Part shown: in pieces, positions 53,748 to 64,000 of the stretch
Numbering within the stretch: position 1 is the first letter of the stretch
Layout: every line of letters starts with the position of its first letter
Source: Plectrocnemia conspersa
Lineage: Eukaryota > Arthropoda > Insecta > Trichoptera > Polycentropodidae
NCBI GenBank assembly: GCA_009617715.1
Contig: VTFK01000278.1
Location: 248,001-312,000, forward strand
Reading direction: 5' to 3'
Length of the DNA stretch: 64,000 bases
The notes under the pieces: model-generated
Database searches by the model: none
Told to the model about the DNA's origin: nothing
Seen by the model: the letters and a program-made list of their open reading frames with translations, nothing else
Program-made: the position numbers and the translations under genes

Positions 53748-55693
53748 ATGACTCGTGAGTGCTTTCTTCCATTATGTGGCTTTGACGTCTTTGTGTTCTT
53801 TGAGGCGATCTCTAAGAGCACCGTCCCGTCAAGTGACCAGTTTGGAACCGGAACTAATGTACAATCTAGAAGTTTTGCCGAAAGCGTCGGCGATGTTTTT
53901 GCGTTCAAACGTCACGTTTTTGCGTCCGGCTCTGATGTCAATCATCCATCTATCGCGTTTACGTGCTATTCTACGTATATAGCCACGTTTTTATTGTTTG
54001 TCAACACACGATCACTGCATACATTCATTTTATAATTATATACACTTTTTAATTCCTTGGTTATTTACCAATTGTGTATATAACCAAACATTCTACTGTC
54101 ATCCACCTTTTCAAATAGGGTTTTCTGTTAACCGTTCAGTCTTAATCGAACTAATCTTTTTGTCAAAATGCTGTTTCTTCTGTTTATAAATGTCCGTTGA
54201 CTTTATATTCATTATTTTTATTAATTTGTGAATTTGAAACAGCAAAAACTCTCGTGTGGTGAGCTCCGGCGTCATGAAATTTGCACATCTTATTATGTTT
54301 GGAGTTTCTAGGTCAGCACAACTATTTTAAACTTGCAACGTCGGCTATTTAAAACATTTTGCGTGACCTAGTGTGAAAATTGAATCTAATAATATCCAAA
54401 TCCCAGGCGGAGTAGAGTCCTGGTTTAATATAGTTTTCAGATTTTTTATATTGCAATGCTTGAAGAATCTAATATATTCGTTTTATGTATAACTATCTTA
54501 TATTTATTTACTATGTTGTAAATTTATGCACAATTTTTTTCGCACATCTATAACTCATCAATGGGTTAAAATTCACTACACGCTCAGATTAAAACTGGCT
54601 AACCTTGAGTCAATCGTTATATCCTTATTCAACATATTTATTTTCATATAGATTATTTTGGATGATAAAACCAGTTTGAGATGACAATTTCATTTTTAAA
54701 AAGGCAATAAATAAATAAACGGCATAGCAGAACTGTGAAAGTCATTATAAATATTAACTACACGCTCATAAATTTCACTATAACAGGTTTCGAAACACCC
54801 ATGTGGTGTTTGTTTACATTTTTCTATGTGATTTCAAAACTAGTGAATCATATTAAAAATACATTAATCAATTAATAACGTGGTACGATTGGTGCAATTA
54901 TAATTGTGTTTATTGCTAAATTTGATGTTGAAATTCGTATTGACAAATTTTACATTGGAGCAATGCGATGATGCATTTTAAAACGGTGGAACTTGTTTTG
55001 TCGGTTACGTAACGTTTTTAATAATTTCAGGTGGAAATCAAAGAGACCTGGCTCGCGCTAAAAACCAAAAGAAGCAACAAGAGAATAACAAAAAGAAATC
55101 CGCCACTGACAAGGGCGGAATGAGCGTAGAGCAACGGAAGTTTAGGTAATATATGTTTTCGATCTGTTCGTCGGGAGTCTGTTTACAGTAGCTTTGTTAA
55201 AAAATATGAAACATCAAAGCTTTTGCTGAAATGTAATGTAGAATTATGCTTATGTTTTTTGAAGTATCTATGTATAGCTTTCTCTGCGTCTTAAGAGAAA
55301 GTATTGTTACATTTTTGTATTTTTCATATCACCCGCAGAAGGTGATATCGATGGTTTTCATGACGACAACATTACAGCAAAAGCGAGCAAGCATAGCTTC
55401 ACCATGTCTAAGAAGTTTTGGCAATCTTCGTTGATTCGTCGCGGAGGTCAGCATGGGGCTCACTAATAACGACAGATTTTCTTATTGATTTTTATATCGC
55501 CGAAAACTTCCCATTTGTTTATTTTGTCGATTTTAAATTAGAACTTTTATAGTTACTCGTGTCAAATATGTGTCACAATGCTGTTACTCAATCTATTTTA
55601 TTTCTTTATTGCAGGGATGCCGAATTGATGAGAGAAAAGCAGAAGAAAAAAGAAGACGAGCAGGGTAAACCGAGCAGTGCCGAAAAGAGCTAA
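53748..55693 (+). CDS. SERF2: SERF-family protein (4F5/MOAG-4 type), 66 aa
   Basis: Three exons: 53748-53754, 55031-55145, 55615-55693. The first holds only 7 coding bases (MT and part of R), as is usual in this family. The protein starts MTRGNQRDLARAKNQKKQQE, the invariant SERF N-terminus, continues with a Lys/Gln-rich middle, and ends in EKQKKKEDEQGKPSSAEKS. The family members are small, highly charged, disordered proteins that promote amyloid-type aggregation. The symbol is given at family level only; I cannot tell SERF1 from SERF2. Confidence 0.93.
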
Positions 55694-56686
55694 AACCGTC
55701 TCATAGTTTCACACACCGACATCCTGATATGATATTCATACGCGTCTGAAAAAATATTAAAATTATTGTGAGATATTTTTGTTTAAAAATTGGAATATTG
55801 CTGCTGTTTTACCTTAATCGTTTTGTAAATGAGGTATAATTTCAGAATTGCGATGTATATTTGTCTAAAGTTAGTTCTAAAATCAAAATCGAGGAACTAT
55901 TTTATACCTCATGTGTGAATCTGCATTTTATATGAGAATATGTAAAATACTTTTTTTTAAACCCCACTTGTATTATAATTAAATTATATAGTTTTAAGTT
56001 AACTCTTTTTTTTATTATCGTTATCACTGATTATTTCTGCATATGTTGCTTTTATTTTCATGCATTGCATAGTTTATTTAACTTAAATTGTAAATATAGA
56101 ACGCATATATAAGCGTGTGTATTTTTAAACTGAGTGTGTTCAATTAATGATAAAAATATGCATTTAACATAACATATTTTTTTTATATGTAGTGTGAGTT
56201 GTCAAAACATTTTAATTTTTAATTTCAAGCACAGATTTTCCTCATTAACCAATTTGGACTTCCATTTAGAGCTCCGACAATATGACACCATACTTTTTTT
56301 TTCACATTTATCACAAACAAATAAATATGAAAGAATTTTTAAAATATTTTTATTTAATATTGCTTTTATAACAATTTCCACAATAAAAGATATTTAGATA
56401 ATTTACTTCTGAATTACCACCCTTCAGGTTGAATGAAAAAAGTCATCTTATTTTAGAACCAAAGTTATATTTTATCCTAATATGTAAAATTATTTATTTC
56501 GATTTTTCTCAATGGAAAACAACTTCGATGATATCAGGAAATCAGAATCCATATCAAATGAATAGCGACTCTTGACCTAAAGTGAAGTTTAAAACACATG
56601 ATTTTACATTTTGGCAACAATTATGGCTCTATTTATGTAAGCCACTTTAATTATGAAATATTTGCTCTAATCTCTAAGGAGATTAA
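55694..56686. other. SERF 3' flank; no gene seen
   Basis: AT-rich 3'UTR and intergenic sequence; nothing else is supported. Confidence 0.4.
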
Positions 56687-57291
56687 GGCCCTCCGCACAC
56701 GGAGCAACTGTTTTGCAACTCGAGTTGCAAACCAGTTGCGCATGCAACTATTTGGTGACCACGCCTGTGTACGGGAGTGTGTATCCGCACACGAGCGAAT
56801 AAAACCAAACCGATTTCAAATCAGTCAGCAACTGGTTGCATGCGATCTTTTTTTTCTAGTCACAAAACAGTTGCGTTGCATGGTTGCACGTGTCTTCACA
56901 AAAAGTTCAAGGAATGAGTGAAGCGGCCAAGTCGTAAATTGTCGATTGTCGAATGCTATAAACTTTTTGTCTGTTTGATTCAGTTGTTCTGCTGTTACAA
57001 ACAGATTTGACTTGATATTTCTCTGTATATAGGGATGACACCAATATTCCTTGCTCTAATGCTCTAATAGCCAATTAAGTCTTCTTCATCTGAACTACTA
57101 CTTGACATTTTGCGAAAAACAGCTTTGTGACTACAAACTTATAGAGAACTTTGCTCAAAATAATCCAGAACCAGTTGCGCTCGTGTGCGGTGTGAGGTTT
57201 TAATTTGATTGCAAACTGGTTGTGTGTGTGACTAGTATGCAACAAATTTGCAACTCGAGTTGCAAAACAGTTGCTCCGTGTGCGGAGGGCC
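56687..57291. mobile_element. Non-autonomous DNA transposon (MITE), ~47-bp TIRs, 605 bp
   Basis: GGCCCTCCGCACACGGAGCA continuing to ACTGTTTTGCAACTCGAGTTGCAAA at the left end is mirrored nearly exactly at the right end (57245-57291). TTAA precedes the left end and TAAG follows the right, so a decayed TTAA-type target duplication is possible. Inside, GCAACTCGAGTTGC and CAACTGGTTGC-type words repeat many times in both orientations. A 107-codon frame (56598-56921) crosses the left border and is not a gene. Confidence 0.85.
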
Positions 57292-58664
57292 TAAGTACCT
57301 GAAAGTTAAACATGAGCATTGGTTCTCTAGAAAATACAGTAGTGCGAAAAGAAGACATGATCAATAAACATTTTTGCTGACAAAATCTCATAGATTGATA
57401 AGAAAAAATTAAGAACATATATATTATGTTATCTGGATTCACTTTTCACACACTTAATGAGCATTGTAAAACTGCATAGTTGTTCGAAACTTAGACTGTG
57501 GAATTATTGCATTAACAGCTACGTTCTGACGAGACGAACAATAAATAGACGATTCTCTACACAACAGTTCAATTTTTCAGATCGACTATAGTTTTATGTC
57601 AACTAGTACGACATGGATTGTGTCAATCGTTCGTTGCAATACTCTCTGTGTATCGCATAAATAGCTTACTGAAGATGTTATAAAATGTAATTGCAACTTA
57701 ACTAGAAAATCTCGACGATTGTGGCTTAAACAATGAAAATCATATCAGAATTTTTAGGAATAATAAATTAGGAAAGATTTCATAACGAGTCACAAAACTT
57801 TTGCTGCCGATAGGTTTAAACTGAACTCCTATACCATAACGCATAGTTTATTATTGGATAGATTAAGAGATTGTAAGCTATGACGACTTGAAGAAACGCG
57901 GCGCTGATTTGGATGTTTGTATATAAAATTTAACTGGAAGTATCCAGTTTTGAAATTTATGCATTATCAATTTGTTCAAATTAACTATGTTCGAACTACT
58001 TAACTGCATACATCAATGAGAGCTAACTGCGAGAAGAGAAGTTTTATTAAACTTAAATTAATGTTGTTTAACGACAATATTAATCGAGAGCGAAATAGCA
58101 AAAAATACTAAACTCGAATCGATGAGACGAATTTGTTTGTAAATAGATATAATGTAGTAACGAATGTAATCCATCTTATATGTTTGTTTGGCTTACTATA
58201 TATACCTTGCTGAAACTAGTATTAACCAGCCTTTTATAAAGAAATTTCGTATTGTTTTATAGCACATATTCTTTATCTAAATCAAAATACTGAGCACTGA
58301 AAGGAGAAAGGCGCCAAAATATTTGTATATTGTACATACACTTATACAAAAAGGTAAATTGTAAAAAGGAGTCGGGTCTGCAAAAAGTATGCAGAGACTT
58401 TACCAATACTGAGTGGATTAGTAAGTTATCTAGATTAGTATTTTGTTGATAGTTACCAGAAATATTTATCCGAATTTAGTGTTATTGAGCGAAAGCAAAC
58501 TAATTTTATCAATATATATCCATTTTATTTAAATTTAGCGTATAATAACTTTTTTATCAGTATATTAGTAGATATAATTTTGTTGTTTCTTAATAAAAAG
58601 TTAACGTGCGACATTAACGAGCGCGCAAGCTCGTAAAAATGCCAAAGAATCATGGCCGTGTTTC
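57292..58664. other. No gene seen; upstream of epimerase-like gene
   Basis: AT-rich. The last ~80 bp before 58665 become CpG-richer (ATTAACGAGCGCGCAAGC) and probably include the promoter/5'UTR of the next gene. Confidence 0.4.
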
Positions 58665-58700
58665 ATGTCGCGTCGACCAACATTGGTCAGTGAAACGAAG

Positions 58701-59162
58701 ATGGCGGCGGCGACGAGCGTCGTAGTGTTAGATCGCGGAAACAATACCACTTGCACAGTTAATTTACACGGTAAAACCATTTAATTCACTTTCAAACTAT
58801 TCCGTATACCTTCTTATGCCTATATAAATATTTTCCACTTATTTTAACTCGACTTTTCGCTCAATTCGCTTACTGTTTTTTTTTCATAACAAAAAATATA
58901 ACCTAAAAAAACATTGCCGCTTGTTTGTATTGGATTATAAAGCGAGGGCGCAAATATATATGTTGATTATATACTTGCGTTAGTACTCTTTAATACGCTT
59001 TTTTTACATGATTGCAAATATTTTGTATTTTTTGAACTAAAAATAAATTGTATTTATATATATTATATACATACAATTAGATTAATTTACAATTCTATTT
59101 CTCAATTTAGGTGCTACGGTCGTGTCATGGAGAGTTAACAATCAAGAACAGTTGTTCGTGAG
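58701..59162 (+). CDS. Glucose-6-phosphate 1-epimerase-like, first two coding exons (partial)
   Basis: Exons 58701-58770 and 59111-59162 give MAAATSVVVLDRGNNTTCTV, NLHGATVVSWRVNNQEQLFV and then a phase-2 donor (GTGAG|GTAAGA). This is the N-terminal strand pair of the galactose-mutarotase fold in the glucose-6-phosphate 1-epimerase subgroup (LDRG-x-TTC-x-NLHGAT-x-SW). Such enzymes interconvert alpha and beta hexose 6-phosphates. An in-frame upstream ATG at 58665 would add 12 residues. The conserved continuation (KAIRGGIPFVFP-type) and the catalytic His/Glu are not found in the remaining 4.8 kb, so the gene probably has a long intron 2 and continues past the window. Confidence 0.85.
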
Positions 59163-62100
59163 GTAAGATCTTTTTTAAATTTTAAATCACCGCCCTTTCG
59201 CGGCTGTCGAAAACGCTTCTTTTCCGGCCAACTTTTGCGGCCATAGCGAATTTTTTTCGACCATCTACAAAGCACCAGATAATATTTTTTATATGTTCGG
59301 TAATAATATAACACGTAATCGAAACGTAATAAAAAAACGAATTGTACGCACTTTGTGACGTTGATTTTTTGATTCGTTAATGATCGGATCCGAAGGTCGA
59401 CTCGTGATAGTTTCGCTTCGGAATTATTTTTAATGTACACTTATATAATAACGATTGTCGATATACGATTATAATATTATAAGTAAAGGGGGAGTCGCTT
59501 AAAACTTTTCCGATAATAAGTTTAATAATATAATTTAGAATCACCCTGTGATTATTGTCCCTATGCGAATAGTACATACGTAAGCGCGCCGCAGAGAAAG
59601 GGGAAATTTCGGGGACGAGCCTCCACCGGCAAAAACAGCAACAGTATCGTCCCAACTACGCCCGAAAACCGATATTTCATGTTGGACAATTAATTAAATT
59701 TAACGCATTATTTAGATTGTAATTCTGCTAGACGCTATTTTAACACAGAACCGCCAGAAGGGCAAATAACGCTCTTACCCCCCTCTTTGCAATTGCAATA
59801 AATAAATTGACCGCATTCGTTAGATAAAGTTTCTGCGTGACATTGCTGCTAAGGTGGAGCCTTACGTTGCAATGGTCTACATTTGAAATGTTTTATAACA
59901 TTGTGGGTCATCAGCTCTATTCGGTTGAACTCGCATAGAGAGATGCTGAATATTATTTACGCTGCTAAATTCGATGGTCTTCAGACTTTAGATAGAATGT
60001 TAACTGCAGCGAACGTGCCCTCAATTGTCATTTTTTATACCATTCCATTTAGAGACTCGTTAGCTGCTATACTTGCACAATATATCTTGATATTGTAGAA
60101 ATAAACAGAAATTTATGAAAAAAAATTGCCTACAATTGTTTTTAAAAGTGCACAAATAATACTCTTGAAGCCACAAAAAGCATTTAATTAGCTGTTCTTC
60201 TGATAAAATAACTTATGATTTAATAATCATTTTCTGTATTGATTTTTTTTTATTTGAAAAAATTACATAAAACATAAACGTAGCAATTGTTTTTAATGTA
60301 TTCACATTTTTTTAAATTTTATATGTATGTCCATATTTCCACTTAAACCGTTGTTAATTCCTGAACTACAATATAATCATTCTAAAATGTTTTCTGTTCA
60401 ATGATGGATAAAATTTCTTAAATTAAAAATAAGTCAGTAATATTTCTAATGATATTTTTATTAAAACATGATAAAACCTAATATTCTAAACTAATTATTT
60501 CAATGATTTTAACGAGCACGCGTATTATTCCTCAATTATTGAGAAGAAAATCTACAATACTAAATTAATATAACAACATAAAATTAAAGCAAATCGAAAG
60601 AGTTAGATTTATGTCAAAACTTGCTCCTATATTTTTGTTCGTTGTCCAGTTAACTGCGGAATTTACTTTTAAAAATCCCTTACTTTTTATTTATAAAATT
60701 CACAGCAGTTTTATTGGTAATACATATCACTAAATTACATTTGTTTTACTTCTTACTGAAATTTGGAGTTTTTGTAGTAAATGGTATTTTTTTTATTTTA
60801 CACGAGTATACCCGCCAACCGCCCCGAAATAAAGTTTTAGTTTGACGTGTATATACGTCTAATGCAATTAACAGATTATATGCCTGTTCGGTATAATTAC
60901 CTTTTTTAATTATGGCTTACGTTCGATTTAATATTAAAAAAATCAATGTAAATGTAGTATTTAATATATGCTGTGTCATAAATTAACTATATAATTGAAG
61001 TCACCTGATTAATGTGATAACGTTAGTAAAATTATTATCAGATGTACTCTTTAATATTAAATCTTTCTAAATAAATGGGAAAAGTGTCTTTTTAACTGAC
61101 TACGTCGACGGATCAGAGAAATAATATTTTGAGATGGTTTATTCAATGCAATAATTGTTATACGTGAGACCAAAAGAAGAGAGAAAAGTGTATACGAAAT
61201 TCATTTGTTTGGACAATTTTGGTACGCTGTGCTGTTAAAGGGTTAACTTGGCCCCACTACTCGGTTTTTAAAAATATTTTTAAAAACTATTAGTCTATCT
61301 CTATACTATTTGGGATAGTAGTACAAATAGGTTCGCCAAAATAACTTGCGACATACTTCACAATTTATTGTTCGTGGCACACGTTGCTCATCATAGCCTG
61401 TCGTAATCCAAAATCGAGGTCATCAGTTTAGGAGCTTTGTCCGTTTTATGCGAGATTGTAGCAGTAGATTTAATTATCTTATCCAGGAAAGCTCGATTCG
61501 CTCGCTCGCAAAAGGCGTGTGAAATGAGCTTTTCCGCGATGTGTTAGTTTGTACGTTCGCTTTTGTTCGAAGGCTGTCCGAGTAGTAGGTCGTTAGGGTT
61601 CTTCTCTCGGGCTTAATGTACTGCATTTGTTACATATATACGTATGTGTGGCTGTAAAAAACTGACAGCGGTTGATGAGATTCGTACGACTGTGTGGGTA
61701 ATTGATCATCTTAGTATGTACATTGTACATAGACGCAAACGAGAGAGCGAGCGTTTGGAAGTTGCGTTTTTTGACTTGTCGTTAACGAATCGTTAATCGC
61801 GTTTTTGTGTATAGTATTTTTTTAAAACTATTCATTGACATTTTAAATGTTGTTATTCTGAACTAGCTCAGAATAACAATATCACGCAATAGATAAATGA
61901 TTTTGTCCGCGTGAAATAGAAGTGTGTGTAGAAGACACTACAGATATTATTTTCCCAAGATTTTTTAATATGATAAAAATCTTATAATATATATTATTAT
62001 GCGCATACCAATATAAATAGGAACGCTTTCAGAGCTTATTTATGCTGTTTGAATGAATCGTCAAGGGCACTCCAAATTTATATCGAAACTCGATTGTCAT

Positions 62101-62669
62101 CTTGGAACGCAGATGAAAAACTCGCGCGCTTTCGAATCGGTCCAGCTCTGGAATTCCTGTTTCTCAAACTGCTAAATTTGATCGATTGAACATAGTATTG
62201 CAAAAGATGTACAGAGGACGCAGCTTTAGCTTTTATAAGGTCTTGAATTATTCTAGTGAATAACGAGTAAAACCTACACCTTTTACTACGTGCATAATTT
62301 ATGTAGTCATTAATATAATTTAATGTAATGATTATAATGTTTTTAAACATACCACTTTATGCGATTAAGTTTTTATTTAATAGTTACGTTTATCATTTTT
62401 ACGACTACGTGTGGCACGTGAGTTATGATTTATTTCGCTTGCAATAATCTCGACTAATTGTTTTGTCACAAAGATTCAATAACCTGACTAATATATATAT
62501 ATAATATAAAAAATATATCGGTTTTAGTTATAAAAAATAAACATGCCTGTAAACAGAAAAAAACAATTTTGTCAGTATTTCTAAAATTAGAATCAACCAT
62601 ATCCAAAAACTTCATTTTTTATCACCCAGTGGATATATTAGATACACGAAAATCTTTAAATGATATAGT
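59163..62669. other. Probable long intron; no gene seen
   Basis: Presumed intron 2 of the epimerase-like gene. Moderately GC-rich patches at 59190-59250, 59570-59660 and 61380-61790 stand out from AT-rich surroundings, but I recognise no exon, RNA gene or element in them. Confidence 0.4.
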
Positions 62670-63125
62670 TACGAAAAACCACCGCTCAACGCGTTAAAGT
62701 TGTTTAATTGTTCTACAGAAATAATAATTCTGTACGAACTGTGTATCGCAATTTACAAAAAGATTATGGTAAATTTCATCGTCCTACTGAGCGAACAATT
62801 TGCAACGTAGTGTAAAAATATGCAGATACTGGGAGCGTTGGATATAGGGTAAGGTCTGTGCATTATCGTGGTGCCCGTTCAGCCGAGAATATTGCTGCTG
62901 TAAGTGAAAGTGTGGCCTAAGACCTGGAATTGTCGATTCGTCGGTGTTCGCAACTTTTGAGCTTTTCTTATTGCTCCCTTTGGCGCATTTTGCATCTGGG
63001 TTTGCAGATATACCAATATAAAATTCAGATAGCACAAGCACTGAAGCCCAGAAATCAGAGCAGCAGGGAGTTGCTGCTGATTTTTCGAAGAAAATCTGTA
63101 TGTTAATATGTAAAATTGCCACACA
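62670..63125 (+). pseudogene. Decayed mariner-like element (DUF4817-type HTH transposase)
   Basis: Plus-strand blocks: TTAQRVKVV, NNNSVRTVYRNLQKDYGKFH, RPTERTICNVV, KYADTGSVGYRVRSV, GARSAENIAAVSESVA and LELSIRRCSQL. Then come SLWRILHLGLQIYQYKIQIA and QALKPRNQ. This is the DUF4817 helix-turn-helix layout found before Tc1/mariner-type DDE domains in many insects. Stops and frame changes make it dead, and only the N-terminal half is present. Confidence 0.85.
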
Positions 63126-64000
63126 GATGTAATAATGTGATTATTATCTCTTCAAGAACTATTTGAGCCAGGTAATTTTTAAATCTTACCTGAGCACGAC
63201 GACGAAGCGTAAAGCTAAATAAATATTGACATGATTATATGCCGCGGTTTTTATGAACTTTTACGTTCACTGGCTTCTTTCATCCTTTCGATTTACAAAT
63301 TCTCAATCTATCCTTTTCACTATGCTGTCTTAAATTTCTCCACAACAAAGACGAAAAAAAACTCAAAAGGGTAATTACAATTGGACAGTATTTAATGTGA
63401 TCTTTGCTATATAAAGAAAGATTTATTCCGCGATACGCCGGCGGAATGGCTATATGAGCATTTGATAACTTCGTAGAATTAAGCCAAGCTCCAAATTGGT
63501 CTAAATATCAACAATTCATGATAATTATTATATATTACCCACAGTGCGCTCGCGCCCCTTTTTAGTTTTTTGCTGCGCAGCCAATTGAATCAAAACATTA
63601 AAAAAAAAAATCATATTTCAGAAACACTAAATTGCGCTAAATGGCCACATAAGTATACTTACGCGCTTTTACAATGATTTACGAATACATATTTGCACTG
63701 GAATATGTGGATTTTCTTTAACACGTTGAATACCGTGTGCACAAATTTGTCGTTTTGTCATTTCAACTTATTATAGCAAAAACACACGTTAAACTGGATA
63801 TTTACGGTAACTTATTCATTTAACGCTTTAGCCAAAGATGTTACTAATATAATATTAACTAAAATAGTTTGAAAAATTTCGTTTCAAGGCAGTGTTGACA
63901 TACACATACACATTTTATCATGAATATACCCACATATTATATATTCGTAATAGTCAAATCAGTTACCATAAAACTGTGAATAAAATAAAAATATATTTAA
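63126..64000. other. No gene seen
   Basis: AT-rich with a small GC-richer patch at 63540-63590 (CAGTGCGCTCGCGCCCC). No feature is supported to the window end. Confidence 0.4.

Noticed and set aside
53669..53908. A 79-codon minus-strand open frame over the SERF promoter and exon 1
   Set aside because: It overlaps a well-supported gene start in antisense and has no domain.
56598..56921. A 107-codon open frame
   Set aside because: It crosses the left border of the MITE and has no domain or splice context.
59135..59440. A 101-codon minus-strand open frame
   Set aside because: It is antisense to the second epimerase exon and has low-complexity charged content with no domain.

Overview
The window is nuclear DNA from an arthropod, almost certainly an insect. 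It is AT-rich, its genes are split by GT-AG introns, and it carries an insect-type EF-1-alpha, an insect-like ERp57 and many Tc1/mariner, hAT and PIF/Harbinger remnants. I cannot name the order from sequence alone. The coding part of EF-1-alpha and the whole VPS41 reading frame lack introns, while every other host gene with enough sequence to judge is interrupted.

Layout, left to right. 1-2900: repeats, hairpins and (TA)n tracts. 2918-5444 (-): VPS41, one exon, broken by two closely spaced 1-nt frameshifts. 5.4-10.4 kb: no host gene; a dead Harbinger, a ~195-bp (AT)n tract and a perfect 36-bp-arm hairpin. 10447-17191 (-): a complete ten-exon FERM-domain gene of the FRMD3/FRMD5 type, with a mariner and two non-autonomous elements in one intron. 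17.9-19.5 kb: dead hAT. 19603-20098 (+): an apparently dicistronic mRNA with a PIGBOS1-like microprotein overlapping a second 64-aa membrane microprotein. 20.7-23.4 kb: a TIR-bounded mariner, then an intact two-exon Harbinger transposase. 24.3-27.2 kb: MITE, two LTR-like repeats, a ~100-bp hairpin and a hAT element with 8-bp target duplication. 28051-29442 (-): EF-1-alpha with a 5'UTR intron. 30.6-31.3 kb: dead mariner.

Right half. 32408-35347 (-): jouberin/AHI1, with the first exon unresolved. 36473-39433 (-): PDIA3/ERp57, nine exons. 40683-43987 (+): mitochondrial methionine aminopeptidase (MAP1D), six exons, with a decayed multicopy element in its large intron. 48111-51591 (-): N-terminal glutamine amidohydrolase (NTAQ1/tungus), five exons. 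53748-55693 (+): SERF protein, three exons. 56687-57291: MITE with ~47-bp TIRs. 58701-59162 (+): first two coding exons of a glucose-6-phosphate 1-epimerase-like gene that probably continues beyond the window. 62670-63125 (+): dead mariner-like element.

The host genes are unlinked housekeeping functions: endolysosomal tethering, membrane-cytoskeleton linkage, translation, cilium, ER oxidative folding, N-terminal protein processing, aggregation control and sugar metabolism. MAP1D and NTAQ1 both act on protein N-termini and are convergent neighbours, but nothing shows that this is more than chance. I found no clear new multi-gene system. The most interesting items are the overlapping small-protein pair at 19.6-20.1 kb, the intronless frameshifted VPS41, the intact Harbinger transposase, and an inverted duplication inside the mariner.
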